Positions 1 through 6,324 of a stretch of DNA of 12,871 bases are shown here, one piece after another. Made by a program: the position numbers and the translations under genes. Within the stretch, counting starts at the first letter, position 1; every line of letters begins with the position of its first letter. The notes below the pieces were generated by a model that worked only from the letters and a program-made list of their open reading frames with translations, was not told where the DNA came from and ran no database searches. The stretch is from contig JAAXQD010000069.1 in NCBI GenBank assembly GCA_012974475.1, forward strand, positions 1-12,871. Direction: 5' to 3'. Origin of the DNA: Desulfobacterales bacterium (GTDB lineage: Bacteria; Desulfobacterota; Desulfobacteria; Desulfobacterales; UBA11574).

Positions 1-652
1 CAGAACGGTGACCCTTAAAGCATCCTTTTCTCATCCCTTCGAAGGCGTGGGTATGGAACTGATAAAACCTGAGGTTTTCGGTGTCCTGGCCCATGGTAAA
101 AAACAGAATCTTCTCGACGACCTGAAAAAAATTAAGATCATGGATCATACGGCCTGGGAGTTGGGCTATACCGTGAAAAGACCGGGAGTATATATGTTTT
201 ATATGGAGCCCAAACCCTACTGGGAACCTGCAGAGGATTGCTTTATCATACATTACACAAAGACGGTGGTAACGGTATTCGGTGACGATGAAGGATGGGA
301 CACGGAAGTGGGACTCAAAACCGAGATTGTACCGCTTTCGAAACCTTTTGGCCTTTATACCGGAAATCTTTTCCAGGGGATCGTTAAACTCGACGGAAAG
401 CCTGTCCCCTATGCAATGGTGGAAGTGGAATATTATAATAAAAACGGAACGTACAAAGCCCCAAACGATTACATGGTCGCCCAGACCATCAAAGCGGACA
501 AAAACGGTGTTTTTTCTTATGCCGCGCCAAAAGCCGGATGGTGGGGTTTTGCCGCGCTCAATCAAGCCGATTTCAAGTTAAAGCAAGCCGGTGAAGAAAA
601 AGACGTAGAACTCGCTGCAGTTATTTGGGTCAAGTTTCATGATATGAAATAG
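1..652 (+). CDS. nikK: NikK-like periplasmic nickel-transport accessory protein (DUF4198), 5' partial
   Basis: The reading frame is open from base 2 (codons for R-T before the GTG at 8), so the gene starts outside the window and its signal peptide is not seen. About 216 residues are visible. The sequence fits the DUF4198 family of extracytoplasmic accessory proteins encoded with nickel ECF transporters: an N-terminal beta-rich part with the FSHPFEG segment, a central part with several aromatic residues (FYMEPKPYWEPAED), and a C-terminal carboxypeptidase-regulatory-like beta domain (GKPVPYAMVEVEYY ... ADKNGVFSYAAPKAGWWGF). Position supports the call: it is the first of five same-strand genes in the order K-M-L-Q-O. 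The proposed role, catching or delivering Ni2+ outside the membrane, follows from family and context. Cobalt cannot be excluded from sequence alone. Confidence 0.8.
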   Translation, partial: RTVTLKASFSHPFEGVGMELIKPEVFGVLAHGKKQNLLDDLKKIKIMDHTAWELGYTVKRPGVYMFYMEPKPYWEPAEDCFIIHYTKTVVTVFGDDEGWDTEVGLKTEIVPLSKPFGLYTGNLFQGIVKLDGKPVPYAMVEVEYYNKNGTYKAPNDYMVAQTIKADKNGVFSYAAPKAGWWGFAALNQADFKLKQAGEEKDVELAAVIWVKFHDMK

Positions 653-739
653 AACTTTAGAACAGCAAGTTAGGGGCTTCACCCCAATTGGAATGTCCTA
701 TATTTTCATTAAGTTGTAGAGATACCGAGACGTTAAATT
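653..739 (+). other. nikK-nikM spacer with short GC hairpin
   Basis: This is the only real gap in the nik operon. It contains a small GGGG-CTTCA-CCCC hairpin at 673-685 with no T-run after it, so it does not look like a terminator. It could tune the ratio of NikK to the downstream subunits. The ribosome binding site for nikM is weak: only GAGACG, about 8 bases before the ATG. Confidence 0.35.
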
Positions 740-1354
740 ATGCATATATCCGAAGGCATATTATCACCCGCCGTTCTCATCGGCGGAGCGGCCCTTACAG
801 CGGCAGGTGTTGCTGTGGGCATGAAAAACCTCGATCAAAAAGAGATTCCCACCATGGGCATTTTGTCGGCGGCCTTTTTTGTCTCCACTTTGATCCACGT
901 TCCCGCAGGTCCTGTCTCCGTGCATCTCATTCTCAACGGCCTGGTGGGCTTGATTTTAGGGTGGAAAGCCTTCCCCGCCATACTCGTCGGTCTCGCACTT
1001 CAGGCACTCCTTTTCCAGTTTGGCGGTATGACAACGCTCGGCGTAAACACGCTGAACATGGCACTTCCCGCCGTTGTCTGCCACTATATATTCGGAAATG
1101 CCCTGAAACCCGGCACCGGGCGGACTGTCATCATCTCTTCGGCCTTTGGGGCCGGCTTCTGCTCGGTGTTGATGTCCGGCATTATGGTGGGATTTTCCTT
1201 GTATCTCACCGGCGAAGCGTTTTTGCCCGCCGCAAAACTGATGGTTGCTGCGCATCTGCCGGTAATGTTTATCGAGGGTATTTTGACGGCTGCCTGCGTC
1301 CTGTTTTTAAGAAAGGTTAGACCTGAAATTCTGGAGGGAGACCATGTTTCGTGA
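740..1354 (+). CDS. nikM: NikM/CbiM, substrate-specific membrane subunit of nickel ECF transporter
   Basis: This is the S component that binds and carries the metal ion across the inner membrane. The N-terminus MHISEGILSP is the CbiM/NikM signature, in which the amino terminus and His2 are metal ligands. A second conserved stretch, LIHVPAGPVSVHLILNG (about residues 51-67), supplies further histidines (H53, H62). The 204-residue protein has several hydrophobic helices and lacks a fused C-terminal NikN domain, as expected where NikL and NikK replace NikN. The start is fixed by the motif, which must begin at Met-His. Its end overlaps nikL by 11 bases. Nickel rather than cobalt specificity is inferred from the K-M-L-Q-O neighbourhood. 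Confidence 0.92.
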   Translation: MHISEGILSPAVLIGGAALTAAGVAVGMKNLDQKEIPTMGILSAAFFVSTLIHVPAGPVSVHLILNGLVGLILGWKAFPAILVGLALQALLFQFGGMTTLGVNTLNMALPAVVCHYIFGNALKPGTGRTVIISSAFGAGFCSVLMSGIMVGFSLYLTGEAFLPAAKLMVAAHLPVMFIEGILTAACVLFLRKVRPEILEGDHVS

Positions 1355-2012
1355 AAATTCACATGATTCAATCGCTTTTGGGTTAAACTATAACATTTTT
1401 TATTTTATTTTCATAATGTTGTGGCTTTTGTTTTTACCCGATTCGGCATCTGCACACAAGGTCACTATTTTTGCCTGGGTTGACGGAGATACGGTTTTCA
1501 CCCAGAGCAAATTCAGCGGAGGCAAACGGGTAAAAAATGCACCGGTACTTGTCTATGATTCCAAAGATGTTTTGCTTCTTGACGGAAAAACCGATAAAAA
1601 GGGGATGTTCTCCTTTAAAATACCCCAAAAAACATCTTTAAAAATTGTACTGAAAGCGTCCATGGCCCATATGGCTGTTTGGAAAATACCGGTAGAGGCG
1701 CTTGGCGGGACTGAACCGGAGAATGCCGCCAAAACGGACGGTCCCCAGAATGCCCTGAAGCCCCCTTCAGGCTCGATGGATATTGAGACCCACGAACAGG
1801 TTTCCGGATCTTCAACCGTTGCTTTGGGGAAACGGGAAATCGAAGAAATCATCGATGCATCCCTGGATAAAAAGCTGGCGCCCATAACTGAAATTCTGGC
1901 AGATTCTATACATCGCGGTCCCGGGATCACAGAGATTATGGGTGGAATCGGATATATTTTGGGACTGGTGGGCGTCGCCCTTTATTTTGCAAATCGTAAA
2001 AGAAAAAGCTGA
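1344..2012 (+). CDS. nikL: NikL-like accessory subunit of nickel ECF transporter
   Basis: The 222-residue protein begins with a hydrophobic signal sequence (about residues 18-31) ending in DSASA, so cleavage would expose His38 (HKVTIFAWVDGD) as the new N-terminus, a likely metal ligand. A carboxypeptidase-regulatory-like beta domain follows (VKNAPVLVYDSKD ... KTDKKGMFSFKIP). Then come a low-complexity linker, a charged helical segment (residues 163-190) and a C-terminal membrane anchor (about 196-216) ending in RKRKS. This layout matches NikL proteins of NikKMLQO systems. The ATG at 1344 has GGAGGG eight bases upstream and overlaps the end of nikM. The stop overlaps the nikQ start in ATGA. 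The direct role in nickel handling is family knowledge, not shown here. Confidence 0.82.
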   Translation: MFRENSHDSIAFGLNYNIFYFIFIMLWLLFLPDSASAHKVTIFAWVDGDTVFTQSKFSGGKRVKNAPVLVYDSKDVLLLDGKTDKKGMFSFKIPQKTSLKIVLKASMAHMAVWKIPVEALGGTEPENAAKTDGPQNALKPPSGSMDIETHEQVSGSSTVALGKREIEEIIDASLDKKLAPITEILADSIHRGPGITEIMGGIGYILGLVGVALYFANRKRKS

Positions 2013-2767
2013 TGATTGAAGAACTTGCAAACGGAGATTCTTTTATCCGGCGACTCGATCCTCGCGGCAAGATCGTTGTCGTGTTCCTGTTTTCAATGGT
2101 CGTTGCCTCAGCCAACCGGCTTCAGGTTCTTTTGTGCGCGTTGGTGCTCGGTTTGCTGATTGTTCTGGCGGCCAAAGTTCCGGTAAAGGAACTCGTCAGA
2201 AGACTGATTCCCGTGAACATGCTGATTCTTTTCTTCTGGCTTTTTCTCCCTTTTACTTTTGGAGGAGAGCCGCTTTTGCATATCGGGCCCCTGGCCGTTA
2301 CCCGGGAAGGACTCCTCTATGCAACCCGGATCACCCTTAAATCGAATGCCATGATGCTCATGCTCATCGCGCTGGTGGCATCCACACCCATCTCTACCAT
2401 GGGCCATGCCATGCATACATTGGGAATCCCCCAAAAAATCGTACATCTGTTTTTCTTTACCTACCGCTATATTCATGTCATATACAGAGAATATTTCCGG
2501 CTGAAAAATTCAATGAAGATCCGAGGCTTTACACCCAAAACCAATCTGCATACTTACAAGACTTTTGCCTATATGGTGGGGATGCTTCTGGTCAGAAGTT
2601 TCGACAGGGGACAGAGGGTCCACAACGCCATGCTGTGCCGCGGTTTCAAGGGGAATCTTTACAGTTTAAGCAAGTTCTCCTTTAAAAAGGGCGATATCGT
2701 TTCCGTGGTTTTTATGCTGACGCTGATCATTCTTTTGGGAGTGCTGGAGTGGAAAAAAACGATTTGA
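2012..2767 (+). CDS. nikQ: NikQ/CbiQ, transmembrane coupling (T) subunit of ECF transporter
   Basis: This EcfT-type membrane protein couples ATP hydrolysis by NikO to movement of the NikM substrate subunit. It has 251 residues, with hydrophobic segments at about 21-55, 66-84, 110-127, 185-195 and 230-246. Two short coupling motifs on the cytoplasmic side are visible: SMKIRGF (167-173) and AMLCRGF (206-212), the latter within the family-typical RSFDRGQRVHNAMLCRGF. The start ATG overlaps the nikL stop (TGATG), and the 3' end overlaps nikO by 19 bases, which indicates translational coupling through the operon. Confidence 0.92.
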   Translation: MIEELANGDSFIRRLDPRGKIVVVFLFSMVVASANRLQVLLCALVLGLLIVLAAKVPVKELVRRLIPVNMLILFFWLFLPFTFGGEPLLHIGPLAVTREGLLYATRITLKSNAMMLMLIALVASTPISTMGHAMHTLGIPQKIVHLFFFTYRYIHVIYREYFRLKNSMKIRGFTPKTNLHTYKTFAYMVGMLLVRSFDRGQRVHNAMLCRGFKGNLYSLSKFSFKKGDIVSVVFMLTLIILLGVLEWKKTI

Positions 2768-3477
2768 TTATTCATCTTCAAGATATTTGTTTTAACTATC
2801 CGGGCAGTCCGCAGGTTCTCGACAGGCTCGATTTAAAATTTTACAGAGGGAACCGGATCGGGTTGATGGGCCCCAACGGCAGCGGGAAAACCACCCTCTT
2901 TCACATTGTCATGGGTCTGTTAAAACCGTCTTCCGGATCCATCGAGATATTCAATCGCCCCGTAAAAACGGAAAAAGATTTTATACGGGTCCGCGAAAAG
3001 ATCGGCCTGCTTTTTCAGGATGCGGATGATCAGTTATTTTCACCGACGGTCTTGGAAGATGTCGCCTTCGGCCCTCTGAATATGGGCAAGTCCCGGGATG
3101 AAGCCATGGATATTGCCCGCAACACCTTAAACTTTTTAGGCCTAACCGGTTTTGAAGACAGGATCACCTACAAACTGTCCGGGGGAGAAAAAAAGCTGGT
3201 TTCCCTTGCCACAGTCCTTGCCATGGAACCCGAGGTGCTTCTTTTTGACGAACCGACCAGCGGTCTTGATGATCGGACAAAGGCGACCCTCAAAGACGTA
3301 CTGGCCGGTCTCGATCTATCCTATATTATCATATCCCATGAAATGGACTTTTTGGACGAAATTGCAGATTCTATCTATTCCATGGACAACGGCAAGATCC
3401 TTTTCGACAAAGAGGTCCATGTCCACCAGCATGTCCATGCACATCCCCATGGAGCATATAACCACGAACACAATTAA
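2749..3477 (+). CDS. nikO: NikO/CbiO, ATPase subunit of nickel ECF transporter with His-rich tail
   Basis: This ABC ATPase powers the nickel ECF transporter. All core motifs are present: Walker A GPNGSGKT (41-48), Q-loop Q90 in LLFQDADDQLFSP, signature LSGGE (143-147), Walker B VLLFDE (163-168), D-loop SGLDD, and H-loop His197 in IIISHEMD. The start is GTG at 2749, inside the end of nikQ; no ATG fits better. The last 19 residues hold eight histidines (224, 226, 228, 230, 232, 234, 239, 241) in alternating HxH spacing, an extension beyond the ABC core that could bind nickel in the cytoplasm. It is the last gene of the operon. Confidence 0.95.
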   Translation: MEKNDLIIHLQDICFNYPGSPQVLDRLDLKFYRGNRIGLMGPNGSGKTTLFHIVMGLLKPSSGSIEIFNRPVKTEKDFIRVREKIGLLFQDADDQLFSPTVLEDVAFGPLNMGKSRDEAMDIARNTLNFLGLTGFEDRITYKLSGGEKKLVSLATVLAMEPEVLLFDEPTSGLDDRTKATLKDVLAGLDLSYIIISHEMDFLDEIADSIYSMDNGKILFDKEVHVHQHVHAHPHGAYNHEHN

Positions 3478-3968
3478 TTGAAAGTTTTGAGTTACAACTC
3501 CCTGAAATCATAGGCTACTAAATAGTATCAGATTTTGTCGGTCGTATGGAATAATGGAATAATGTGAGCAAAGAATCCTGGCCCGGAGGACCAGGTCTTC
3601 AATATAAAAATAAAAGTGAAAAATAACATTTTTAGAAATAATTTAACACTTTGAAAATTGGGCTCCTTAAGTGAGCTTTAGTTGAATATCGAATGTCGAA
3701 TAAAGAATTTCGAATTATGAAGGTTTGGTCACTCTCTCGTAAGTTGCGGGACGGAGCGCAGCGGAGTTAACTTTGGGTTTAAATTGCCACGTTGACTTCT
3801 TGAAAAGGCAGGACATTTTGGAGAACACGCGGTTTGATTTCGACCATAAAACCGCGTTTGCCGCCGTTGATGAACATTCTATCGAGCATGAGAATCGATG
3901 ATTCCACGTACACCGGCAGTGACAGGATAGTGCTTCATGGACGTTCACTCATATGGTAACTTCTGCAT
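3478..3968. other. Convergent intergenic region between nik and dsr operons
   Basis: I see no convincing gene here. A hairpin lies at 3577-3595 (CCTGGCC / GG-A-CCAGG, loop CGGA) without a T-run; it may be a weak end signal for the nik operon. ATGGAATA occurs twice in tandem at 3546-3561. A 7-bp microrepeat follows at 3684-3725. After it, one plus-strand frame stays open for about 43 codons (roughly 3769-3899) and reads ...LENTRFDFDHKTAFAAVDEHSIEHENR before a stop. It has no start or ribosome site and may be a relic of a mobile or repeated sequence. Confidence 0.5.
3684..3725. repeat. 7-bp direct microrepeat (GAATNNN, six units)
   Basis: Six consecutive heptamers can be read: GAATATC, GAATGTC, GAATAAA, GAATTTC, GAATTAT, GAAGGTT. 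The first five share GAAT at exactly 7-base spacing, and three end in TC so that TCGAAT recurs. Similar GAATNTC-type strings recur in intergenic DNA of environmental deltaproteobacteria to my recollection, so this may be one copy of a dispersed element. That link is from memory and is not shown here. Confidence 0.6.
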
Positions 3969-4004
3969 AAAAAAAGGGATCATCCCTACAAATGACCCCT
4001 TTTT
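3969..4004 (-). terminator. Intrinsic terminator of the dsr operon
   Basis: On the minus strand a 13-bp stem (AAAAAGGGGTCAT pairing with ATGATCCCTTTTT, one G-U wobble) closes an 8-base loop and runs into a stretch of seven T. It lies about 30 bases past the dsrP stop, in the right orientation to end the RsbRD-dsrMKJOP transcript. The A-rich side could also work in part for plus-strand transcripts from the nik operon. Confidence 0.85.
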
Positions 4005-4007
4005 GAA

Positions 4008-4026
4008 AAACTGTCAGCGACAGTTT
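4008..4026 (-). terminator. Small perfect hairpin just after dsrP
   Basis: AAACTGTC and GACAGTTT form an 8-bp perfect stem with a 3-base loop, followed on the minus strand by a short T-run. It sits between the dsrP stop and the larger terminator, so the two hairpins form a tandem 3' end. It may alternatively stabilise the mRNA end. Confidence 0.5.
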
Positions 4027-4033
4027 ATGTCAA

Positions 4034-5197
4034 TTATGCCAATCCGGCAACCTCTTCTTTTATCGTTACTGCGATCTTAAACAGGACGGTCAATACCAGA
4101 AAGCCGATGGCCCATACCCCGAGGGCGATAAGAATTTCAGGTAATGTCGGAACGTATTCATTCACGTGATGCAAAGGATTCGGTACAAACCCGCCGGAGA
4201 TCATTCCAAGTCCCTTGTCAATCCACGTGCCGACAAATACGGTGATACAGGCGACAACCAGAACGGTCTCGTTTTTTCGGGTTACCGGATTCACCAGCAG
4301 AATAATCGACACCACCATCAGTATCATGGATGTCCACATCCAGGGCACCAGGGCCCCCTGTCCGTGCAGTCCCACAAACAGATATTTTATATGGTCCATA
4401 TGTTCCGGTATCCCGCTGTAAAATACCACAAAAACCTCACAGAGAAAGAAGAATACATTAACCGTGATCGCATATGCCACGACCTTGGCCAATGACTGAA
4501 TCTGTTCCTTTCCGGGATCAAATTTTGTAAGCTTTCTGACAATCATGCACAGCAGGATTAAAAATGCCGGACCCGCTGCAAATGCTGAAGAAAGAAACCG
4601 CGGCGCCAATATGGCCGTCAACCAGAAACCCCTGCCCGGAAGACCGCAGTAAAGATATGCTGTTACCGTGTGAATACTGACTGCCCATGGGATGGAAAGG
4701 TATATCAACGGTTTTAACCAGCCTGCCGGGGCAACATCGTTTCTTTCTGCTTCAAGCACTTTCCATCCGATAACGATGTTCAGCAAAAGATACCCGTTCA
4801 GCACAATCATATCCCAAAAAAGGACCGAGTTGGGGGAGGGGTGCAAAAGAACATTAACAACCCGTGTCGGCTGGCCGAGGTCCACAAAGATAAACAGAAT
4901 GCACATGGTAACAGAAGCCACCGCCAGAAATTCTCCCAAAATGGTAATCCTGCCAAACGCTTTATAGTTATGCAGGTAATAAGGGAGAACCACCATAACC
5001 GCAGATGCAGCCACACCGACCAGGAAAGTGAACTGGGCAATGTAGAATCCCCACGATACATCCCGGCTCATGCCGGTAATTCCGAGGCCGAAACTGAACT
5101 GCCACAGGTAGCAGGCAAAACCAACACCGATAACAGCCAAAAGTGCCGCCATCCATCCATAGTATTTCTTTGTTCCTGTCAACGCCTTTTCAAGCAT
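4034..5197 (-). CDS. dsrP: DsrP, NrfD-family membrane subunit of DsrMKJOP
   Basis: DsrP is the NrfD/PsrC-type integral membrane quinol-interacting subunit that pairs with periplasmic DsrO. About ten hydrophobic helices span the 387 residues. Characteristic stretches include GITGMSRDVSWGFYIAQFTFLVG near the N-terminus, PWAVSIHTVTAYLYCGLPGRGFW in the middle, and GTWIDKGLGMISGGFVPNPLHHVNEYVPTLPEILIALG near the C-terminus. The frame can be extended upstream to a TTG, but I chose the ATG (5197) because GAGGTGG lies just before it, over the dsrO stop. It is the last gene of the operon and is followed by two hairpins. Confidence 0.93.
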   Translation of the reverse strand: MLEKALTGTKKYYGWMAALLAVIGVGFACYLWQFSFGLGITGMSRDVSWGFYIAQFTFLVGVAASAVMVVLPYYLHNYKAFGRITILGEFLAVASVTMCILFIFVDLGQPTRVVNVLLHPSPNSVLFWDMIVLNGYLLLNIVIGWKVLEAERNDVAPAGWLKPLIYLSIPWAVSIHTVTAYLYCGLPGRGFWLTAILAPRFLSSAFAAGPAFLILLCMIVRKLTKFDPGKEQIQSLAKVVAYAITVNVFFFLCEVFVVFYSGIPEHMDHIKYLFVGLHGQGALVPWMWTSMILMVVSIILLVNPVTRKNETVLVVACITVFVGTWIDKGLGMISGGFVPNPLHHVNEYVPTLPEILIALGVWAIGFLVLTVLFKIAVTIKEEVAGLA

Positions 5198-5204
5198 AAC
5201 CACC

Positions 5205-5828
5205 TCATACAATATAGAAAACTGATGGGCCCGTACCCAGGGCCGGTTTACGACGAATTGTGTAGTTGCTTCTTAAAACCTTTCTAACTTCTGATTCCGA
5301 ATCATCCAGATCCCCGAAAGTCAGTGCACCGTTGGACGCCTCCACACAGGCCGGCATTTTCCCAACCGCCAGCCTTTCCGCACAGAAATTGCATTTTTCA
5401 ACAACCCCTTTTGTTCTTGTTGGGAAATCAGGGTTGGTCTCCTTGATAAAGGGGCGTGGATCTCTAAAGTTGAAACTTCTCGATCCATAGGGGCAGGCTG
5501 CCATGCAGAATCTGCAGCCGATGCATCTGTGAAAATCCATCAGCACAATGCCGTCTTCACGTTTAAAGGTTGCCTTTGTGGGACACACCCGGACACATGG
5601 CGCCTTTTCACAATGATTGCATAGGGTCAAAAAAGACATGTGCTTGAGTCTGTCATTTAAAAAGTCCGGTTCCTGCATGGGAAATTCATGTTTGAACTCT
5701 TCAGCCCAGAGCCATTTGATCTCGTGATTCTTATTTTCAAACTTGGGAATATTGTGGATTTTATCGCAGACTTCGATCATCGGCTCGAGATCTTCTTCTG
5801 ATTGCAATTTACGGGTGTCGATGACCAT
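5205..5828 (-). CDS. dsrO: DsrO, periplasmic-type ferredoxin subunit of DsrMKJOP (mature part; 5' end frame-disrupted)
   Basis: DsrO passes electrons between DsrJ and DsrP on the outer face of the membrane and is normally exported by Tat. Numbering from the internal ATG at 5828, ferredoxin motifs are C70-x2-C73-x4-C78-x3-C82, C102-x2-C105-x2-C108-x3-C112 and C146-x2-C149-x11-C161, with Ser at 165 where a fourth Cys would be. The usual first motif is reduced to Cys21. Homology-like coding continues upstream in this frame (LFASETAAP ... ALSAKRWG before MVIDTRK) but no start codon occurs before an in-frame TAG. The ATG at 5828 has no ribosome site. The real start and Tat motif are in another frame (5829-5920). 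The gene is therefore damaged here or mis-assembled; the remainder is intact to the stop. Confidence 0.88.
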   Translation of the reverse strand: MVIDTRKLQSEEDLEPMIEVCDKIHNIPKFENKNHEIKWLWAEEFKHEFPMQEPDFLNDRLKHMSFLTLCNHCEKAPCVRVCPTKATFKREDGIVLMDFHRCIGCRFCMAACPYGSRSFNFRDPRPFIKETNPDFPTRTKGVVEKCNFCAERLAVGKMPACVEASNGALTFGDLDDSESEVRKVLRSNYTIRRKPALGTGPSVFYIV

Positions 5829-5920
5829 TCCCCATCGTTTGGCTGAAAGGGCAGTTTCACCCTTTGTGGTTTTCGGTGCTGCCGTTTCACTAGCAAAAAG
5901 CTTCTTCTACTGCTTTTCAT
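5829..5920 (-). pseudogene. dsrO: Out-of-frame remnant of the dsrO start and Tat signal peptide
   Basis: The ATG at 5920 overlaps the dsrJ stop (TGATG) and has AAGGAGG seven bases upstream, so this is where dsrO translation should begin. It encodes MKSSRRSFL, a twin-arginine motif (SRRSFL), then runs on out of frame to a stop at 5777-5779. From about 5900 downward the -1 frame reads LFASETAAPKTTKGETALSA, which looks like the signal-peptide cleavage site and the start of mature DsrO. The hydrophobic stretch expected between RRSFL and AFA is missing. A plausible cause is a deletion of about 15-20 codons between short CTTTTTG-like repeats. An AAGCTT (HindIII) sequence at 5898-5903 lies at the join, so a cloning or assembly artefact is also possible. 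Confidence 0.75.
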
Positions 5921-6324
5921 CACTTGGCCTCCTTCGGATCGATGTGGCACTCCCAGCAGTAAGGGGTTACCGAAGCATAATTGTGGCACTTGTCACAAAA
6001 TTCAGCCTTTTCTACGTGACAGTCCAAACAGGTATTGGAAAGACTCATATTAAATTTCTTCCCACTGGGATTCGTATAGATCCTTTTGGCGTCCCGTACA
6101 ACCGTATCCCGCCACTCATTGAGAATCTGCATATGCTCCGTCTTCATGGTTGCCTTGGGCATCACACACTCTTTGGCGGCTTTAGCTTTATCGCTGAGCT
6201 TGGGTTCGGGCGCCGGAGCAGCCTTTCCAAGGTTGAACCAGAAAGGAAATGTTATCAACACCACAAAGATGCATAGACCTGCAACGACTTTTCCCTTATC
6301 ATACATCTTCTTGTTATTCGGCAT
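5920..6324 (-). CDS. dsrJ: DsrJ, triheme cytochrome c subunit of DsrMKJOP
   Basis: DsrJ is a small membrane-anchored periplasmic cytochrome. An uncleaved anchor (about residues 12-30, VVAGLCIFVVLITFPFWF) precedes the heme domain. Three CXXCH heme sites are visible: CLDCH (99-103), CDKCH (110-114) and CWECH (123-127). Upstream, Cys53 in ECVMPKATMKTEHM is the position of the conserved cysteine known as an unusual distal heme ligand in DsrJ; His64 may serve another heme. Of two adjacent ATGs, the second (6324) is best spaced from GGAGGAGG. The start overlaps the dsrK stop by 11 bases, and the stop overlaps the dsrO start by one base. Length is 134 residues, normal for the family. Confidence 0.93.
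   Translation of the reverse strand: MPNNKKMYDKGKVVAGLCIFVVLITFPFWFNLGKAAPAPEPKLSDKAKAAKECVMPKATMKTEHMQILNEWRDTVVRDAKRIYTNPSGKKFNMSLSNTCLDCHVEKAEFCDKCHNYASVTPYCWECHIDPKEAK

Noticed and set aside
3684..3725. CRISPR-like array
   Set aside because: Units are only 7 bases with no separate spacers and no cas genes nearby.
3715..3948. 77-codon minus-strand open frame past the dsr terminator
   Set aside because: No ribosome site, odd composition rich in Cys and Ser, and it overlaps the repeat-like block; it reads as chance coding opposite a relic.
5890..5903. Programmed -1 frameshift at the T-run to join the dsrO frames
   Set aside because: Slippage would restore the frame but still leave no hydrophobic signal core, so it cannot give an exported protein.
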